Positions 23,159-36,700 of a stretch of 64,000 nucleotides of DNA are shown one piece after another; position 1 is the first letter of the stretch; the number at the start of each line of letters is the position of its first letter. The notes under the pieces are model-generated. The model was not told where the DNA came from. It was given only the letters and a program-made list of their open reading frames with translations, and ran no database searches. This stretch comes from Lotus japonicus (Eukaryota > Streptophyta > Magnoliopsida > Fabales > Fabaceae). The position numbers and the translations under genes were made by a program. The stretch lies in the NCBI RefSeq assembly GCF_012489685.1, contig NC_080044.1, positions 26,516,369 through 26,580,368 on the forward strand, given 5' to 3'.

Positions 23159-24319
23159 ACTAGCCCGGCCGCAGTTTAGGTTATCTTCTTCCAGTTCTTC
23201 TGCAAAACCTCTAATTGCTTCCTCGTCACTCCCTGGGAAAGAGAGCCCAACTGGTTTACAAAGAAAATATGCTTTCCTCGCCCTAGTGAGGTAGCCTCTG
23301 GAGCCTGCACTTTGCACCACATCTTGTAAAGATGCAATTGTTGGGTCTACACCCCCAAAATCGTCCGTTACCTCCCTCAGGATTGAGGAGCCTACCTCTG
23401 ATTTCGATTTCCTCCCTCTCTTCTTCTTTTCAGGCCCTTTACTTGATTTTGTCGGGATTAAGTCAGCCAAAACTTGGAGTTTGTGGCATCTATTTACCCC
23501 TTTATCAATGTTTTGAAGGTGAATGTTCAAACTTTGCTCAATATCATCTGATAATAACTCGAAATCCTCAGAGTCATCTGCAAAGATTCCTTCACATGTA
23601 ATGGGCTCCTCAGGCACATTGGCTGAAAAGCCTTCAATAGGAAGCATTGGTCCAACCAGGTCCAAAAAAGAGCATAGCTCAGCAGTTCTGGTGGAAAATA
23701 GATTGGTTTTGTTTCTCTCGGCCCAAAAAGTATTGTTTTGACCCCCAACACCTTGGAATAGATAGGGTATAATCAGAAAATTACACCCATAACAGAACAA
23801 ATTCCACCATTCAGTTGGAATCACCAAAGTCCATAGTGTTTCATTTGAATTTTGCCTCGCACCAGCAATAATTAAATTCAAAACATCATCCTTGGCATCC
23901 ACCTGTATCAAGTTGAATTGGTTTGACCAATCATCTAAACGAATTAACTCCCTCGAGACCCCCATCTCATCACGTCCGACACAAGCATAATCATTGACAT
24001 TGTTACACCCCGAGGCGTCGCCCGCATCCCCATTCAACCAGACCACCGGAGATTGGACGTCACCGGAGATTGATCTTCCGATGGCGATTTTTGGAATGAA
24101 TCTTCCACCCAGAACTTCTCCGGCAACATATATTCATGATGCTTGTGGTCATCTTCCTCAGGGTATTCCTTACATACATGATCAATTTCAACCAGGACCT
24201 CCATCTCCTTATCATCCACCGTAATCGGAATCTTAAAATTTTCAAGCACTGGATCTGATTACATTATCAAAATCCTAGCAAAGTCATACCTTTCCTCCTC
24301 GCAAGTCTGAGTGTCCATG
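23159..24319 (-). pseudogene. LINE-type ORF1 fragment
   Basis: Read on the minus strand, this shows pieces that resemble the second half of plant LINE ORF1 proteins: RYDFARILI near 24280, a stop, then VLENFKIPITVDD and VLVEIDHVC, and after a frameshift near 24040 a 290-codon stretch with an acidic/Ser part, a basic KKKRGRKSKSE segment and a C-terminal KPVGLSFPGSDEEAI motif. The frame change (24249-24034 against 24046 onward) and the stop show it is broken. The frame runs by chance into the satellite at its lower end. ORF2 (endonuclease/RT) is absent on both sides. The LINE assignment rests on remembered motif style; an unrelated host gene fragment is the alternative. Confidence 0.5.
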
Positions 24320-24334
24320 TGTTCTATCCAAGAA

Positions 24335-25258
24335 TGTAACACCCCGATTTCGGTGGCGTCACTTTAGTAACCAAAATAAACTTAATGCGGAAAAACGTGA
24401 ATATTTTTTTTTGATAATAACTAAGACAAGACTGAATTAAATAAAACCCAACACTAACCATAATCAGAACTAATATACAATATATAAACAGCCCCCGCTG
24501 TAGTAATAACCTCGTCACGAGTAAACCTCCAGTGACGGAAAGAAAAGTGTAACGCCCGAAGGCAATATGTACAGACTGTAAATAAAGGTGAAGTGTCCGC
24601 AACACCATCCCTCAAAACTGAGAATCAGCTGGCCCATCGGCCTGAAGCAAGACCTCCTAAGTCCAACCAACTCTCTGTGATTCCTGTAAAGAAACCACAC
24701 AAAAAGCTATAGGTGGGAAGCTACCCTGTCCCAAAAGAAACAAATGATGTTCAGAGCTAAGACTCTACTCCTACACTAATCCCATCTTGAGGAGCTCACA
24801 CCAGCACTAAAACCTACATGCTAGCATGATCGTCGTCCGAATTCGAAATCCAGAACGACCTAGTCTATGTACACCATCCGTCCTCCTCTCGCTACCGCGA
24901 CGCGCTCCTGTTCCAGCATCCCAACCTAGTTCCCCCCGAAGGGTGAACCATCACGAACTAGCCCGCCAAAGACATCTGACAATGGGCGTTTGTCCGCCAA
25001 AACACACACAGAAGACGCGAGGGTCAACTCCAACGAATTATGTAAATAATAGCACCAATAGGTACAAATAATAGTTAGCCACTTAGGCTTATAACTAGAG
25101 ATATCATTCCTAGGGTTGCATGTTCCACAAAATCGTAACGACAATAATAACAATTAGCATGTTCCAAGTAAGTTTATCAAATAGCAACCACACTCATCAA
25201 CTAAGTCAGTATGCATGTTGCGTGATATGTATGCAGGTTAACCCAGTCAACCAATATG
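24335..25258 (-). repeat. 3' LTR of B, first part
   Basis: 924 bp, matching 58189-59112 to the base in length. It ends with ATATG (25254-25258), the target site of the family A insertion. Confidence 0.92.
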
Positions 25259-27614
25259 TGTGACGACCAAACTCACACCCTACCTAACTATAAAATAAGA
25301 ATATCTTCAGAGAAAAACACTTTTATTGATGAACTTTGAAGAAGTACAAGACCTTTGGGTCAGAATTCATCGATGTCCAATTGATAGTCTGAGAACGTCT
25401 CCAGGAAAGTTAGCCGCGCTAAGCGTCATTAAAAGCAATTCCTTTCCTTAGACAAGACGTCCCAAAGTCTCGCATGAACTCCTCTGAATCTTCCCCGACT
25501 ACTTTGACTGCCTTGTTTACAACCAAAACCACAGCTTTCACACTTATTTTACAGTCTGATAGAGCACGAGTCCAGTCGTACACGTCCTCTTCCAGCAGCT
25601 GGTCTTTATTCTACTCGAACACTCCCGTATATTTACAACTATCTACAGCTCTTCCTGCCTCGACCACTTTTCACTCGAGTTCTTTCTCCTCGAACTCCGT
25701 CCCTAAGTTGTTCAATTAGAACAACCAATCAAAGCAAGAAAACTAGAGAACAAGAGGGGTGAGAAGCAGTTCAACACACTCAAACAGGAGAAACAGTGTA
25801 AAATAAATAAGCAAGTAAATCCAGTAAAAAGTAATATCGCATCCAACAAAATCATCCAAGATTCAACACACTCTAGACGAGGATGTTGATCACAACCAAA
25901 TCCAATCATTAAAAATCCACCACACTATGATGAGGATGTGGGCCCAACATTCTCCAGGAAAGTCACCGAGAAGCCGCTCAGCAAGATGATCCTATGGGAG
26001 CCTGCAGTGTGATTAGGTTCCGGATGGGACAAACCTCAACTACTCCTGTTGATAGGTCCCACCTAACCACACCCCAAGGACCGCAACCCTTACGGTATCC
26101 CCTAGATCTCACAGCGTTACCCAATGGCACAGCCTGGCCTCGACTGTCCAGTTGGGGCCACTGAACTTTCCTGCTCATAGAGTACCTGCAAGCCAATAGA
26201 AATCTCCTGGAAATATTTTGAGAATTGATCAAATAACATTTTCTTTAAAAATCAGGATGCCTCGTAAAAAAATGTTTAAGAAAAGATTTGGAGGCTCCTT
26301 CTTCGAATCAATTCCCAGGAATAAATCCCGTTTGAAAAAATCATTTTTGAAAACAAATAGGACCCAAGGGAGGTCCAACACCTATTTATTCACACTATAC
26401 TCCCTCATGAGTTGAGCATTCTCCCCCCCTTACCTTTCTTCGAAAAATCCTCCGATCGATTATCTGCAATAATAATGTCGTACATCACTTTAGTCACTTC
26501 TCACCTTAAGGTTATAAAATTCCATGTTATTCTTCTTAATTTCAATATTCGTTTTTATTAAATAATTAGGCGGCAAGGTCGTCCATCGTTATATAGCTTT
26601 AAAATCAGGCGGCTTAGCCGACCATCATTATATAACTTATAAGGCGGCATAGCCGACCATGCATTTTCGATAGGCGGCAGAGCCGACCATTGGTGGATAA
26701 GGCGGCAGAGCCGACCATAATATCCAAGGAATTAATTAATTATTAATTATTTAGCTTAAACTTGAAAAATTCATAACTTTTGTTCTGGATCTCCAAAATT
26801 CATTCCGTTTCTTTCTAAATGTTCATTTTAATCCCATGAATCATAATCGACTCTTACTTTGCATTGAATCATTAAGAATAGTGAGTTATAAGGCCGGGAA
26901 GTTGCATACCTTCTTGTCTCTTGAAACCCTATCAAACCAAGTTAATTTTCCGAACCGAATATGTATATGGAACCTATGGAAGACAAGGATTTGAACTATG
27001 CAAGAAAATCCAAGTTCTGAGCAGTTTTCCGGTGAGCTCGCCGGAGAAGGTGGTGGTTGGCGGCGGAGCTCCGGCGGGAGGGTGGAGTTAAGGGTGGAAA
27101 CCGGTTGGAAAAGGATCCTCTCACTCCCAGGAACTCAATGGTATAGGTGGGTAGCTGAAAAGGTCTCTGGTTTGGCCAAAACGATGAACACCGTGAAGCT
27201 TTTCCGGTCAACAATGGCAGAATGAAATCTAGACCTCCAAACTTCAAAATTCTTGCACGAATAGCTTCCTGGTGAAATGCTAAGCAAAATAGACTCTTGG
27301 TTCGACAAAATTGATGGAGATTTGAGGGAGAACCGAGAGCTTAAAGTTTCGGAATTTCTTGAGCTCGGTTGGGTGTTTTGTGGTGGTTGTTGGGCGGAGA
27401 AGATGTTAGGGAAGGCTTTAGGAGGCTGAGGGGAAGGTTTAGCAAGGATTTGGAAGCTTGGGTTGAACCGAGAGCTTAAAGTTTCGGAATTTCATCCTTA
27501 TCCTTATCTTGATTTTTATTTTTATTTTATTATACTATAATAATTGCATTAATAATAATACTAATTAAAATACTCCTATTATTTCTAGTTGAGGGAAAAA
27601 TTTAGGTCGTTACA
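25259..27614 (-). repeat. Family A LTR 1 (outer 3' LTR), with internal deletion
   Basis: 2356 bp against 2555-2556 in the other two. About 230 bp near 27465-27500, including the minus-strand TATA box, is replaced by 28 bases copied from about 130 bp upstream (27331-27358). Confidence 0.92.
26569..26718. repeat. GGCGGC..GCCGACCAT repeat block, LTR 1
   Basis: Five units spaced about 28-35 bp. Four have an exact GCCGACCAT, with GCCGAC at 26617, 26652, 26682 and 26710; the first unit is degenerate. GGCGGC and GCCG can pair as short hairpins. GCCGAC is the core of the DRE/CRT element bound by plant DREB/CBF factors. Confidence 0.85.
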
Positions 27615-27659
27615 TTTCTCCCCCACTAGAAAGAAAATTTCGTCCTCGAAATTTCATAC
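27615..27659 (-). promoter_or_regulatory. Polypurine tract of A, copy 1
   Basis: The minus strand reads CTAGTGGGGGAGAAA directly before the LTR, the expected plus-strand primer. The preceding CGAGGACGAAATTT phrase is common just upstream of the 3' LTR in plant chromoviruses. Confidence 0.85.
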
Positions 27660-30600
27660 CTAGTTGAAGAGAAACGGATGACTTTTCTTCATTTGATCCT
27701 CCAATTCCCAAGTGGCCTCTTCTTCCATTCCCGTCCCCCAAGCTACTTTGACCAACGGAATCTCCTTTCCCCTAAGTTGCTTGATTCGTCGATCCACTAT
27801 TTGTACTGGAGGGACACTAAAGGTTAAATTGTCCTTCAACTGAATGGTCTCCGGTTCCAGTACATGGGAAGGGTCAGGTACATATTTTCGCAGTTGAGAG
27901 ACGTGGAATACATTATGAAGATTTGATAATACTGGTGGCAAAGCAATCTGGTATGCGACTGGGCCAACCCTTTTTATAATTTGATAAGGCCCAATAAATT
28001 TTGGAGTAAGTTTCTTGGCCTTCAATACTCGTCCTACTCCCGTGGTCGGGTTTACCTTTAAGAAAACATGGTCTCCTTCTTGGAATTCCAGAGGTTTCCT
28101 CCTTTGATCGTAATAACTCTTTTGTCGATCTTGAGACGTTCTCATCTTCTCTCGTATGTCTCTTACTATCTCTGTCATCCTTTGCACCACTTCCGGTCCT
28201 AATATCAGCTTATCTCCATCATTGAACCAGCATAGTGGTGTTCGACACTTTCTTCCGTATAAAGCCTCATACGGTGCCATTCCGATACTGGAATGAAAAC
28301 TGTTATTATAAGTAAATTCGATCAAAGGAAGGTATTGATCCCAGCTCCCTTTGTATTCTAGTACACAAGCTCGCAGCAAATCCTCGAGAGTCTGAATGGT
28401 TCTTTCCGACTGACCATCAGTTTGAGGATGATAAGCGGAGCTTAATCGTAGTTGAGTCCCCAAAGCTTGATGTAAACTTCCCCAAAATCTTGATAGGAAT
28501 CTGGGATCTCGATCTGAGACAATAGTCGTTGAGATTCCATGTAATCTTACTACTTCTTTTATATATAACTGAGTTAACTTCTCCAGAGAATGGGTAACTT
28601 TGATGGGTAAAAAGTGTGCTGACTTTGTCAAACGATCCACAATTACCCATATAGCGTCGTATCCAGAAGAAGTCCTTGGGAGTCCGGATACAAAATCCAT
28701 GGCTATAGCATCCCACTTCCATACCGGAATCTCTAGGGGTTGTAGCATTCCAGCAGGCTTCTGATGCTCAATCTTTTCTTTTTGGCACACCAGGCAAGCT
28801 GCTACATATTTTGCTACATCCTTCTTCATTCTTCGCCACCAAAACATTTTCTTTAGATCTGCGTACATCTTATTGGTTCCTGGATGAATGCTTAGATTAC
28901 TCTTATGTGCTTCATCCAAGATCATCCTTCTCAAAGTTGCATCATTGGGTACACAGATTCTGTTGTTGAGTCGCAAGATTCCTGTGGCATCTTCTCTAAT
29001 CTCAGTGCCAGCCTCTTTTCGTTTTTGCAGATACTCATCACTTTGTTGTTCCCCCTTTATTTGCTCCAGAAATTCATTGGAAATTTTTAACATTCCCAGT
29101 TTTAAATTGGTGGGGGTAGTTTCTACTGCCAGATTCAGATTACTGAACTCTTCGATTAGTTCCAGTTCCTTGATCATCATAGCTGAAACGTGAAGAGATT
29201 TGCGGCTCAAAGCATCAGCTACCAAATTAGCTTTCCCCGGATAATATTGCAGGTCAAAATCATAATCCTGCAAGAAATCCATCCACCTTCGTTGTCTCAT
29301 ATTCATCTCCTTTTGGCTAAATAGAAATTTTAGACTCTTATGGTCACTGTATACCACGAACTTGGCTCCATACAAGTAATGTCGCCATAACTTCAGGGCA
29401 AACACAATAGCGGCCAATTCCAAGTCATGAGTGGGATAGTTTTCTTCATGAGATCGAAGTTGTCGTGAAGCATACGCCACAACCTTTCCTTGTTGCATTA
29501 GCACGCATCCAAGACCCTGCTTAGAAGCGTCACAATACACTTCAAAGTCTTGTTTAGGATCAGGGATAGTTAACACTGGGGCTGTCGTCAGCTTGGTCTT
29601 TAACTGTTGAAAACTTTCCTCGCATTTCGTAGTCCACACGAAAGGTTCTCCTTTGCGAGTGAGCCGAGTTAAAGGCAAAGCCAGTTTCAAAAATCCTTCA
29701 ATAAACTTCCGATAATAGCCAGCAAGACCAAGGAAACTCCTAATCTCTGTAACAGTCTTTGGCCTTTCCCACTTTAACACCGCTTCAACTTTAGAGGGAT
29801 CAACAGAGATTCCCTCAGCAGTGACCACATGCCCAAGAAAATTAACTCGATCCAGCCAAAATTCACACTTAGATAGCTTGGCATACAGTTGCTTTTCCTT
29901 CAATATTTGAAGAACAGCCCTTAGATGCTCCTCCTTTGTTTTCGAATATACAAGTATGTAATCGATAAACAGAATGACAAACTTGTCCAAGAACGGGTGG
30001 AAGATTCGATTCATATAATCCATGAATATGGCCGGAGCATTAGTCACTCCAAAAGGCATGACTAAATACTCATAATGACCATATCGTGTGCGAAAGGCAG
30101 TCTTCTGAATATCTTCCGCCTTTACACGAATTTGATGATATCCTGATCTTAAATCGATCTTTGAGAACACCGAGGCTCCTTGCAACTGATCTAGGAGATC
30201 ATCTATCCTTGGAAGGGGATATCGATTCTTTATTGTCACCTTGTTTAGTTGACGGTAATCAACACACATCCTCATACTACCGTCTTTCTTCTTTACTAAC
30301 AACACCGGTGCACCCCATGGTGACACACTGGGACGGATAAATTGCTTTTCTAGCAACTCCTCGATTTGCCTTTTTACTTCAGCTAACTCTAGAGGAGACA
30401 TCCTATAGGGTGCTATAGATATCGGCCCTGTACCAGGAATCAAGTCAATAGCGAACTCTACTTCCCTCTCTGGAGGTAATCCGGGAATGTCATCAGGGAA
30501 TACATCCGGAAACTCCTCCACAACAGGTATGCGCTGCGTCGGATGTTCCGCCTCTCCTTCCAGTGAGCACAATAGCATATAGACTTGTTCGCCTTGCTTT

Positions 30601-30977
30601 ACCGAGGTGTTAACGTTGTTAGCGGAAATAAGTCTGCCATCATGTGGGGGATCTGATCCGAAGATTATAATTTTACGATGGCAATCCAAAAGGACATGAT
30701 TGGACGAAAGCCAATCCATTCCTATGATTATATCGATCTGGAACAGTGGTAAGCAAACAAGATTTACCACAAAATTCCTGTCCTGAATTACAAGGGGAAA
30801 GTCTTTACAAAGGAAGGTAGTACTCACAGTATCTCCAGTAGGGGTTGATACTATGAGTTTACGGACTAAGGATTGCGTGGCCAAACGCAATCGTTTCACG
30901 AGATCAACAGCAATGAAAGAATGGGTAGCACCAGAATGATACAAAACAACTAAAGGAATGCCATTCATAAAACACAT
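27660..30977 (-). CDS. pol: Pol polyprotein of A, copy 1 (protease-RT-RNaseH-integrase-chromodomain)
   Basis: 1105 codons. The true frame also extends upstream of the first Met to about 31060 (..[10 protein letters not shown]..), which is the gag-pol junction. Order: retropepsin (1-95), reverse transcriptase (about 210-390), RNase H (about 460-580), integrase zinc site (HHCC, about 685-735) and core with both Asp and the Glu (about 750-910), and a C-terminal chromodomain (ATWELE, about 1055-1095). Two catalytic positions are altered: the protease reads HSGA where Asp is expected (His14), and the RT reads FIDY where FIDD is expected (Tyr340). The reading frame is otherwise open. No gag lies upstream, so this copy cannot be autonomous. 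Confidence 0.9.
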   Translation of the reverse strand: MCFMNGIPLVVLYHSGATHSFIAVDLVKRLRLATQSLVRKLIVSTPTGDTVSTTFLCKDFPLVIQDRNFVVNLVCLPLFQIDIIIGMDWLSSNHVLLDCHRKIIIFGSDPPHDGRLISANNVNTSVKQGEQVYMLLCSLEGEAEHPTQRIPVVEEFPDVFPDDIPGLPPEREVEFAIDLIPGTGPISIAPYRMSPLELAEVKRQIEELLEKQFIRPSVSPWGAPVLLVKKKDGSMRMCVDYRQLNKVTIKNRYPLPRIDDLLDQLQGASVFSKIDLRSGYHQIRVKAEDIQKTAFRTRYGHYEYLVMPFGVTNAPAIFMDYMNRIFHPFLDKFVILFIDYILVYSKTKEEHLRAVLQILKEKQLYAKLSKCEFWLDRVNFLGHVVTAEGISVDPSKVEAVLKWERPKTVTEIRSFLGLAGYYRKFIEGFLKLALPLTRLTRKGEPFVWTTKCEESFQQLKTKLTTAPVLTIPDPKQDFEVYCDASKQGLGCVLMQQGKVVAYASRQLRSHEENYPTHDLELAAIVFALKLWRHYLYGAKFVVYSDHKSLKFLFSQKEMNMRQRRWMDFLQDYDFDLQYYPGKANLVADALSRKSLHVSAMMIKELELIEEFSNLNLAVETTPTNLKLGMLKISNEFLEQIKGEQQSDEYLQKRKEAGTEIREDATGILRLNNRICVPNDATLRRMILDEAHKSNLSIHPGTNKMYADLKKMFWWRRMKKDVAKYVAACLVCQKEKIEHQKPAGMLQPLEIPVWKWDAIAMDFVSGLPRTSSGYDAIWVIVDRLTKSAHFLPIKVTHSLEKLTQLYIKEVVRLHGISTTIVSDRDPRFLSRFWGSLHQALGTQLRLSSAYHPQTDGQSERTIQTLEDLLRACVLEYKGSWDQYLPLIEFTYNNSFHSSIGMAPYEALYGRKCRTPLCWFNDGDKLILGPEVVQRMTEIVRDIREKMRTSQDRQKSYYDQRRKPLEFQEGDHVFLKVNPTTGVGRVLKAKKLTPKFIGPYQIIKRVGPVAYQIALPPVLSNLHNVFHVSQLRKYVPDPSHVLEPETIQLKDNLTFSVPPVQIVDRRIKQLRGKEIPLVKVAWGTGMEEEATWELEDQMKKSHPFLFN

Positions 30978-31186
30978 ACCTTGGATCAGATCTTCGGTTG
31001 GTTCTAGGTCTGCTCCAGTCAGAGTGAAGACGCGTCCTCGGGCAGGCGCCTTGTTGTTCTCCAGTCAAACCTAAGGTTAAAACCGTCTGAACTTTACTTA
31101 GGCTTATTCATAACCTAAGTCCTTAACTCTCGGAAGCACGCCAGACCCTAACCCTAGCCTAGAAAGACCAGCTCTGATACCACCTC
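30978..31186 (-). other. Leader of A with gag deleted, copy 1
   Basis: Only about 209 bp lie between the LTR and the pol start, where a gag of 1 kb or more is expected. The PBS TGGTATCAGAGC is at 31171-31182, four bases from the LTR. The leader runs directly into the gag-pol junction frame, with an in-frame stop just before it (about 31060). Confidence 0.85.
31171..31182 (-). promoter_or_regulatory. Primer-binding site of A, copy 1
   Basis: The minus strand reads TGGTATCAGAGC, complementary to initiator tRNA-Met, separated from the LTR by four bases. Confidence 0.92.
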
Positions 31187-33742
31187 TGTGACGACCAAAC
31201 TCACACCCTACCTAACTATAAAATAAGAATATCTTCAGAGAAAAACACTTTTATTGATGAACTTTGAAGAAGTACAAGACCTTTGGGTCAGAATTCATCG
31301 ATGTCCAATTGATAGTCTGAGAACGTCTCCAGGAAAGTTAGCCGCGCTAAGCGTCATTAAAAGCAATTCCTTTCCTTAGACAAGACGTCCCAAAGTCTCG
31401 CATGAACTCCTCTGAATCTTCCCCGACTACTTTGACTGCCTTGTTTACAACCAAAACCACAGCTTTCACACTTATTTTACAGTCTGATAGAGCACGAGTC
31501 CAGTCGTACACGTCCTCTTCCAGCAGCTGGTCTTTATTCTACTCGAACACTCCCGTATATTTACAACTATCTACAGCTCTTCCTGCCTCGACCACTTTTC
31601 ACTCGAGTTCTTTCTCCTCGAACTCCGTCCCTAAGTTGTTCAATTAGAACAACCAATCAAAGCAAGAAAACTAGAGAACAAGAGGGGTGAGAAGCAGTTC
31701 AACACACTCAAACAGGAGAAACAGTGTAAAATAAATAAGCAAGTAAATCCAGTAAAAAGTAATATCGCATCCAACAAAATCATCCAAGATTCAACACACT
31801 CTAGACGAGGATGTTGATCACAACCAAATCCAATCATTAAAAATCCACCACACTATGATGAGGATGTGGGCCCAACATTCTCCAGGAAAGTCACCGAGAA
31901 GCCGCTCGGCAAGATGATCCTATGGGAGCCTGCAGTGTGATTAGGTTCCGGATGGGACAAACCTCAACTACTCCTGTTGATAGGTCCCACCTAACCACAC
32001 CCCAAGGACCGCAACCCTTACGGTATCCCCTAGATCTCACAGCGTTACCCAATGGCACAGCCTGGCCTCGACTGTCCAGTTGGGGCCACTGAACTTTCCT
32101 GCTCATAGAGTACCTGCAAGCCAATAGAAATCTCCTGGAAATATTTTGAGAATTGATCAAATAACATTTTCTTTAAAAATCAGGATGCCTCGTAAAAAAA
32201 TGTTTAAGAAAAGATTTGGAGGCTCCTTCTTCGAATCAATTCCCAGGAATAAATCCCGTTTGGAAAAATCATTTTTGAAAACAAATAGGACCCAAGGGAG
32301 GTCCAACACCTATTTATTCACACTATACTCCCTCATGAGTTGAGCATTCTCCCCCCCCTTACCTTTCTTCGAAAAATCCTCCGATCGATTATCTGCAATA
32401 ATAATGTCGTACATCACTTTAGTCACTTCTCACCTTAAGGTTATAAAATTCCATGTTATTCTTTTTAATTTCAATATTCGTTTTTATTAAATAATTAGGC
32501 GGCAAGGTCGTCCATCGTTATATAGCTTTAAAATCAGGCGGCTTAGCCGACCATCATTATATAACTTATAAGGCGGCATAGCCGACCATGCATTTTCGAT
32601 AGGCGGCAGAGCCGACCATTGGTGGATAAGGCGGCAGAGCCGACCATAATATCCAAGGAATTAATTAATTATTAATTATTTAGCTTAAACTTGAAAAATT
32701 CATAACTTTTGTTCTGGATCTCCAAAATTCATTCCGTTTCTTTCTAAATGTTCATTTTAATCCCATGAATCATAATCGACTCTTACTTTGCATTGAATCA
32801 TTAAGAATAGTGAGTTATAAGGCCGGGAAGTTGCATACCTTCTTGTCTCTTGAAACCCTATCAAACCAAGTTAATTTTCCGAACCGAATATGTATATGGA
32901 ACCTATGGAAGACAAGGATTTGAACTATGCAAGAAAATCCAAGTTCTGAGCAGTTTTCCGGTGAGCTCGCCGGAGAAGGTGGTGGTTGGCGGCGGAGCTC
33001 CGGCGGGAGGGTGGAGTTAAGGGTGGAAACCGGTTGGAAAAGGATCCTCTCACTCCCAGGAACTCAATGGTATAGGTGGGTAGCTGAAAAGGTCTCTGGT
33101 TTGGCCAAAACGATGAACACCGTGAAGCTTTTCCGGTCAACAATGGCAGAATGAAATCTAGACCTCCAAACTTCAAAATTCTTGCACGAATAGCTTCCTG
33201 GTGAAATGCTAAGCAAAATAGACTCTTGGTTAGACAAAATTGATGGAGATTTGAGGGAGAACCGAGAGCTTAAAGTTTCGGAATTTCTTGAGCTCGGTTG
33301 GGTGTTTTGTGGTGGTTGTTGGGCGGAGAAGATGTTAGGGAAGGCTTTAGGAGGCTGAGGGGAAGGTTTAGCAAGGATTTGGAGGCTTGGGTTGCTCTAA
33401 TTTTAGCTGGTTTGAACTTGAACTTCGTGGTGGTATTTATAGACAAAACCAGGGACCTGAATTTGAATTAAAACTATTTCTGATGTCACAGTTAGGTCCC
33501 TATAGAATAGGTCGGTTATTCACTTTGGTCGTTCAGAGTTAAATCAGTTTGCAGTTTAGTCCTTCCTGAAATAATTTTTTATTCTCATCCTTATCCTTTG
33601 AATTCTCTAGAACTTGATTTCATCCTTATCCTTATCTTGATTTTTATTTTTATTTTATTATACTATAATAATTGCATTAATAATAATACTAATTAAAATA
33701 CTCCTATTATTTCTAGTTGAGGGAAAAATTTAGGTCGTTACA
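31187..33742 (-). repeat. Family A LTR 2 (middle, shared)
   Basis: 2556 bp, full length. It serves as 5' LTR to copy 1 and 3' LTR to copy 2. The minus-strand TATA box TCTATAAATACCA is the complement of 33431-33443. It differs from LTR 3 at a few positions (for example GGTCGTTCAG against GGTCCTTCAG). Confidence 0.93.
32498..32647. repeat. GGCGGC..GCCGACCAT repeat block, LTR 2
   Basis: The same five-unit block as in LTR 1, unchanged in spacing. Confidence 0.85.
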
Positions 33743-33787
33743 TTTCTCCCCCACTAGAAAGAAAATTTCGTCCTCGAAATTTCATAC
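33743..33787 (-). promoter_or_regulatory. Polypurine tract of A, copy 2
   Basis: Same minus-strand tract, CTAGTGGGGGAGAAA, adjoining the middle LTR. Confidence 0.85.
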
Positions 33788-36700
33788 CTAGTTGAAGAGA
33801 AACGGATGACTTTTCTTCATTTGATCCTCCAATTCCCAAGTGGCCTCTTCTTCCATTCCCGTCCCCCAAGCTACTTTGACCAACGAAATCTCCTTTCCCC
33901 TAAGTTGCTTGATTCGTCGATCCACTATTTGTACTGGAGGGACACTAAAGGTTAAATTGTCCTTCAACTGAATGGTCTCCGGTTCCAGTACATGGGAAGG
34001 GTCAGGTACATATTTTCGCAGTTGAGAGACGTGGAATACATTATGAAGATTTGATAATACTGGTGGCAAAGCAATCTGGTATGCGACTGGGCCAACCCTT
34101 TTTATAATTTGATAAGGCCCAATAAATTTTGGAGTAAGTTTCTTGGCCTTCAATACTCGTCCTACTCCCGTGGTCGGGTTTACCTTTAAGAAAACATGGT
34201 CTCCTTCTTGGAATTCCAGAGGTTTCCTCCTTTGATCGTAATAACTCTTTTGTCGATCTTGAGACGTTCTCATCTTCTCTCGTATGTCTCTTACTATCTC
34301 TATCATCCTTTGCACCACTTCCGGTCCTAATATCAGCTTATCTCCATCATTGAACCAGCATAGTGGTGTTCGACACTTTCTTCCGTATAAAGCCTCATAC
34401 GGTGCCATTCCGATACTGGAATGAAAACTGTTATTATAAGTAAATTCGATCAAAGGAAGGTATTGATCCCAGCTCCCTTTGTATTCTAGTACACAAGCTC
34501 GCAGCAAATCCTCGAGAGTCTGAATGGTTCTTTCCGACTGACCATCAGTTTGAGGATGATAAGCGGAGCTTAATCGTAGTTGAGTCCCCAAAGCTTGATG
34601 TAAACTTCCCCAAAATCTTGATAGGAATCTGGGATCTCGATCTGAGACAATAGTCGTTGAGATTCCATGTAATCTTACTACTTCTTTTATATATAACTGA
34701 GTTAACTTCTCCAGAGAATGGGTAACTTTGATGGGTAAAAAGTGTGCTGACTTTGTCAAACGATCCACAATTACCCATATAGCGTCGTATCCAGAAGAAG
34801 TCCTTGGGAGTCCGGATACAAAATCCATGGCTATAGCATCCCACTTCCATACCGGAATCTCTAGGGGTTGTAGCATTCCAGCAGGCTTCTGATGCTCAAT
34901 CTTTTCTTTTTGGCACACCAGGCAAGCTGCTACATATTTTGCTACATCCTTCTTCATTCTTCGCCACCAAAACATTTTCTTTAGATCTGCGTACATCTTA
35001 TTGGTTCCTGGATGAATGCTTAGATTACTCTTATGTGCTTCATCCAAGATCATCCTTCTCAAAGTTTCATCATTGGGTACACAGATTCTGTTGTTGAGTC
35101 GCAAGATTCCTGTGGCATCTTCTCTAATCTCAGTGCCAGCCTCTTTTCGTTTTTGCAGATACTCATCATTTTGTTGTTCCCCCTTTATTTGCTCCAGAAA
35201 TTCATTGGAAATTTTTAACATTCCCAGTTTTAAATTGGTGGGGGTAGTTTCTACTGCCAGATTCAGATTACTGAACTCTTCGATTAGTTCCAGTTCCTTG
35301 ATCATCATAGCTGAAACGTGAAGAGATTTGCGGCTCAAAGCATCAGCTACCAAATTAGCTTTCCCCGGATAATATTGCAGGTCAAAATCATAATCCTGCA
35401 AGAAATCCATCCACCTTCGTTGTCTCATATTCATCTCCTTTTGGCTAAATAGAAATTTTAGACTCTTATGGTCACTGTATACCACGAACTTGGCTCCATA
35501 CAAGTAATGTCGCCATAACTTCAGGGCAAACACAATAGCGGCCAATTCCAAGTCATGAGTGGGATAATTTTCTTCATGAGATCGAAGTTGTCGTGAAGCA
35601 TACGCCACAACCTTTCCTTGTTGCATTAGCACGCATCCAAGACCCTGCTTAGAAGTGTCACAATACACTTCAAAGTCTTGTTTAGGATCAGGGATAGTTA
35701 ACACTGGGGCTGTCGTCAGCTTGGTCTTTAACTGTTGAAAACTTTCCTCGCATTTCGTAGTCCACACGAAAGGTTCTCCTTTGCGAGTGAGCCGAGTTAA
35801 AGGCAAAGCCAGTTTCGAAAATCCTTCAATAAACTTCCGATAATAGCCAGCAAGACCAAGGAAACTCCTAATCTCTGTAACAGTCTTTGGCCTTTCCCAC
35901 TTTAACACCGCTTCAACTTTAGAGGGATCAACAGAGATTCCCTCAGCAGTGACCACATGCCCAAGAAAATTAACTCGATCCAGCCAAAATTCACACTTAG
36001 ATAGCTTGGCATACAGTTGCTTTTCCTTCAATATTTGAAGAACAGCCCTTAGATGCTCCTCCTTTGTTTTCGAATATACAAGTATGTAATCGATAAACAC
36101 AATGACAAACTTGTCCAAGAACGGGTGGAAGATTCGATTCATATAATCCATGAATATGGCCGGAGCATTAGTCACTCCAAAAGGCATGACTAAATACTCA
36201 TAATGACCATATCGTGTGCGAAAGGCAGTCTTCTGAATATCTTCCGCCTTTACACGAATTTGATGATATCCTGATCTTAAATCGATCTTTGAGAACACCG
36301 AGGCTCCTTGCAACTGATCTAGGAGATCATCTATCCTTGGAAGGGGATATCGATTCTTTATTGTCACCTTGTTTAGTTGACGGTAATCAACACACATCCT
36401 CATACTACCGTCTTTCTTCTTTACTAACAACACCGGTGCACCCCATGGTGACACACTGGGACGGATAAATTGCTTTTCTAGCAACTCCTCGATTTGCCTT
36501 TTTACTTCAGCTAACTCTAGAGGAGACATCCTATAGGGTGCTATAGATATCGGCCCTGTACCAGGAATCAAGTCAATAGCGAACTCTACTTCCCTCTCTG
36601 GAGGTAATCCGGGAATGTCATCAGGGAATACATCCGGAAACTCCTCCACAACAGGTATGCGCTGCGTCGGATGTTCCGCCTCTCCTTCCAGTGAGCACAA

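Noticed and set aside
23048..24046. Possible host gene of 332 codons
   Set aside because: It runs across the satellite junction at 23159, has a frameshift and stop upstream, and its motifs look like a LINE ORF1 end, so it is treated as a fragment.
31171..31182. tRNA gene at TGGTATCAGAGC motifs
   Set aside because: Only the short primer-binding complement of tRNA-iMet is present, next to an LTR; no tRNA body or fold.
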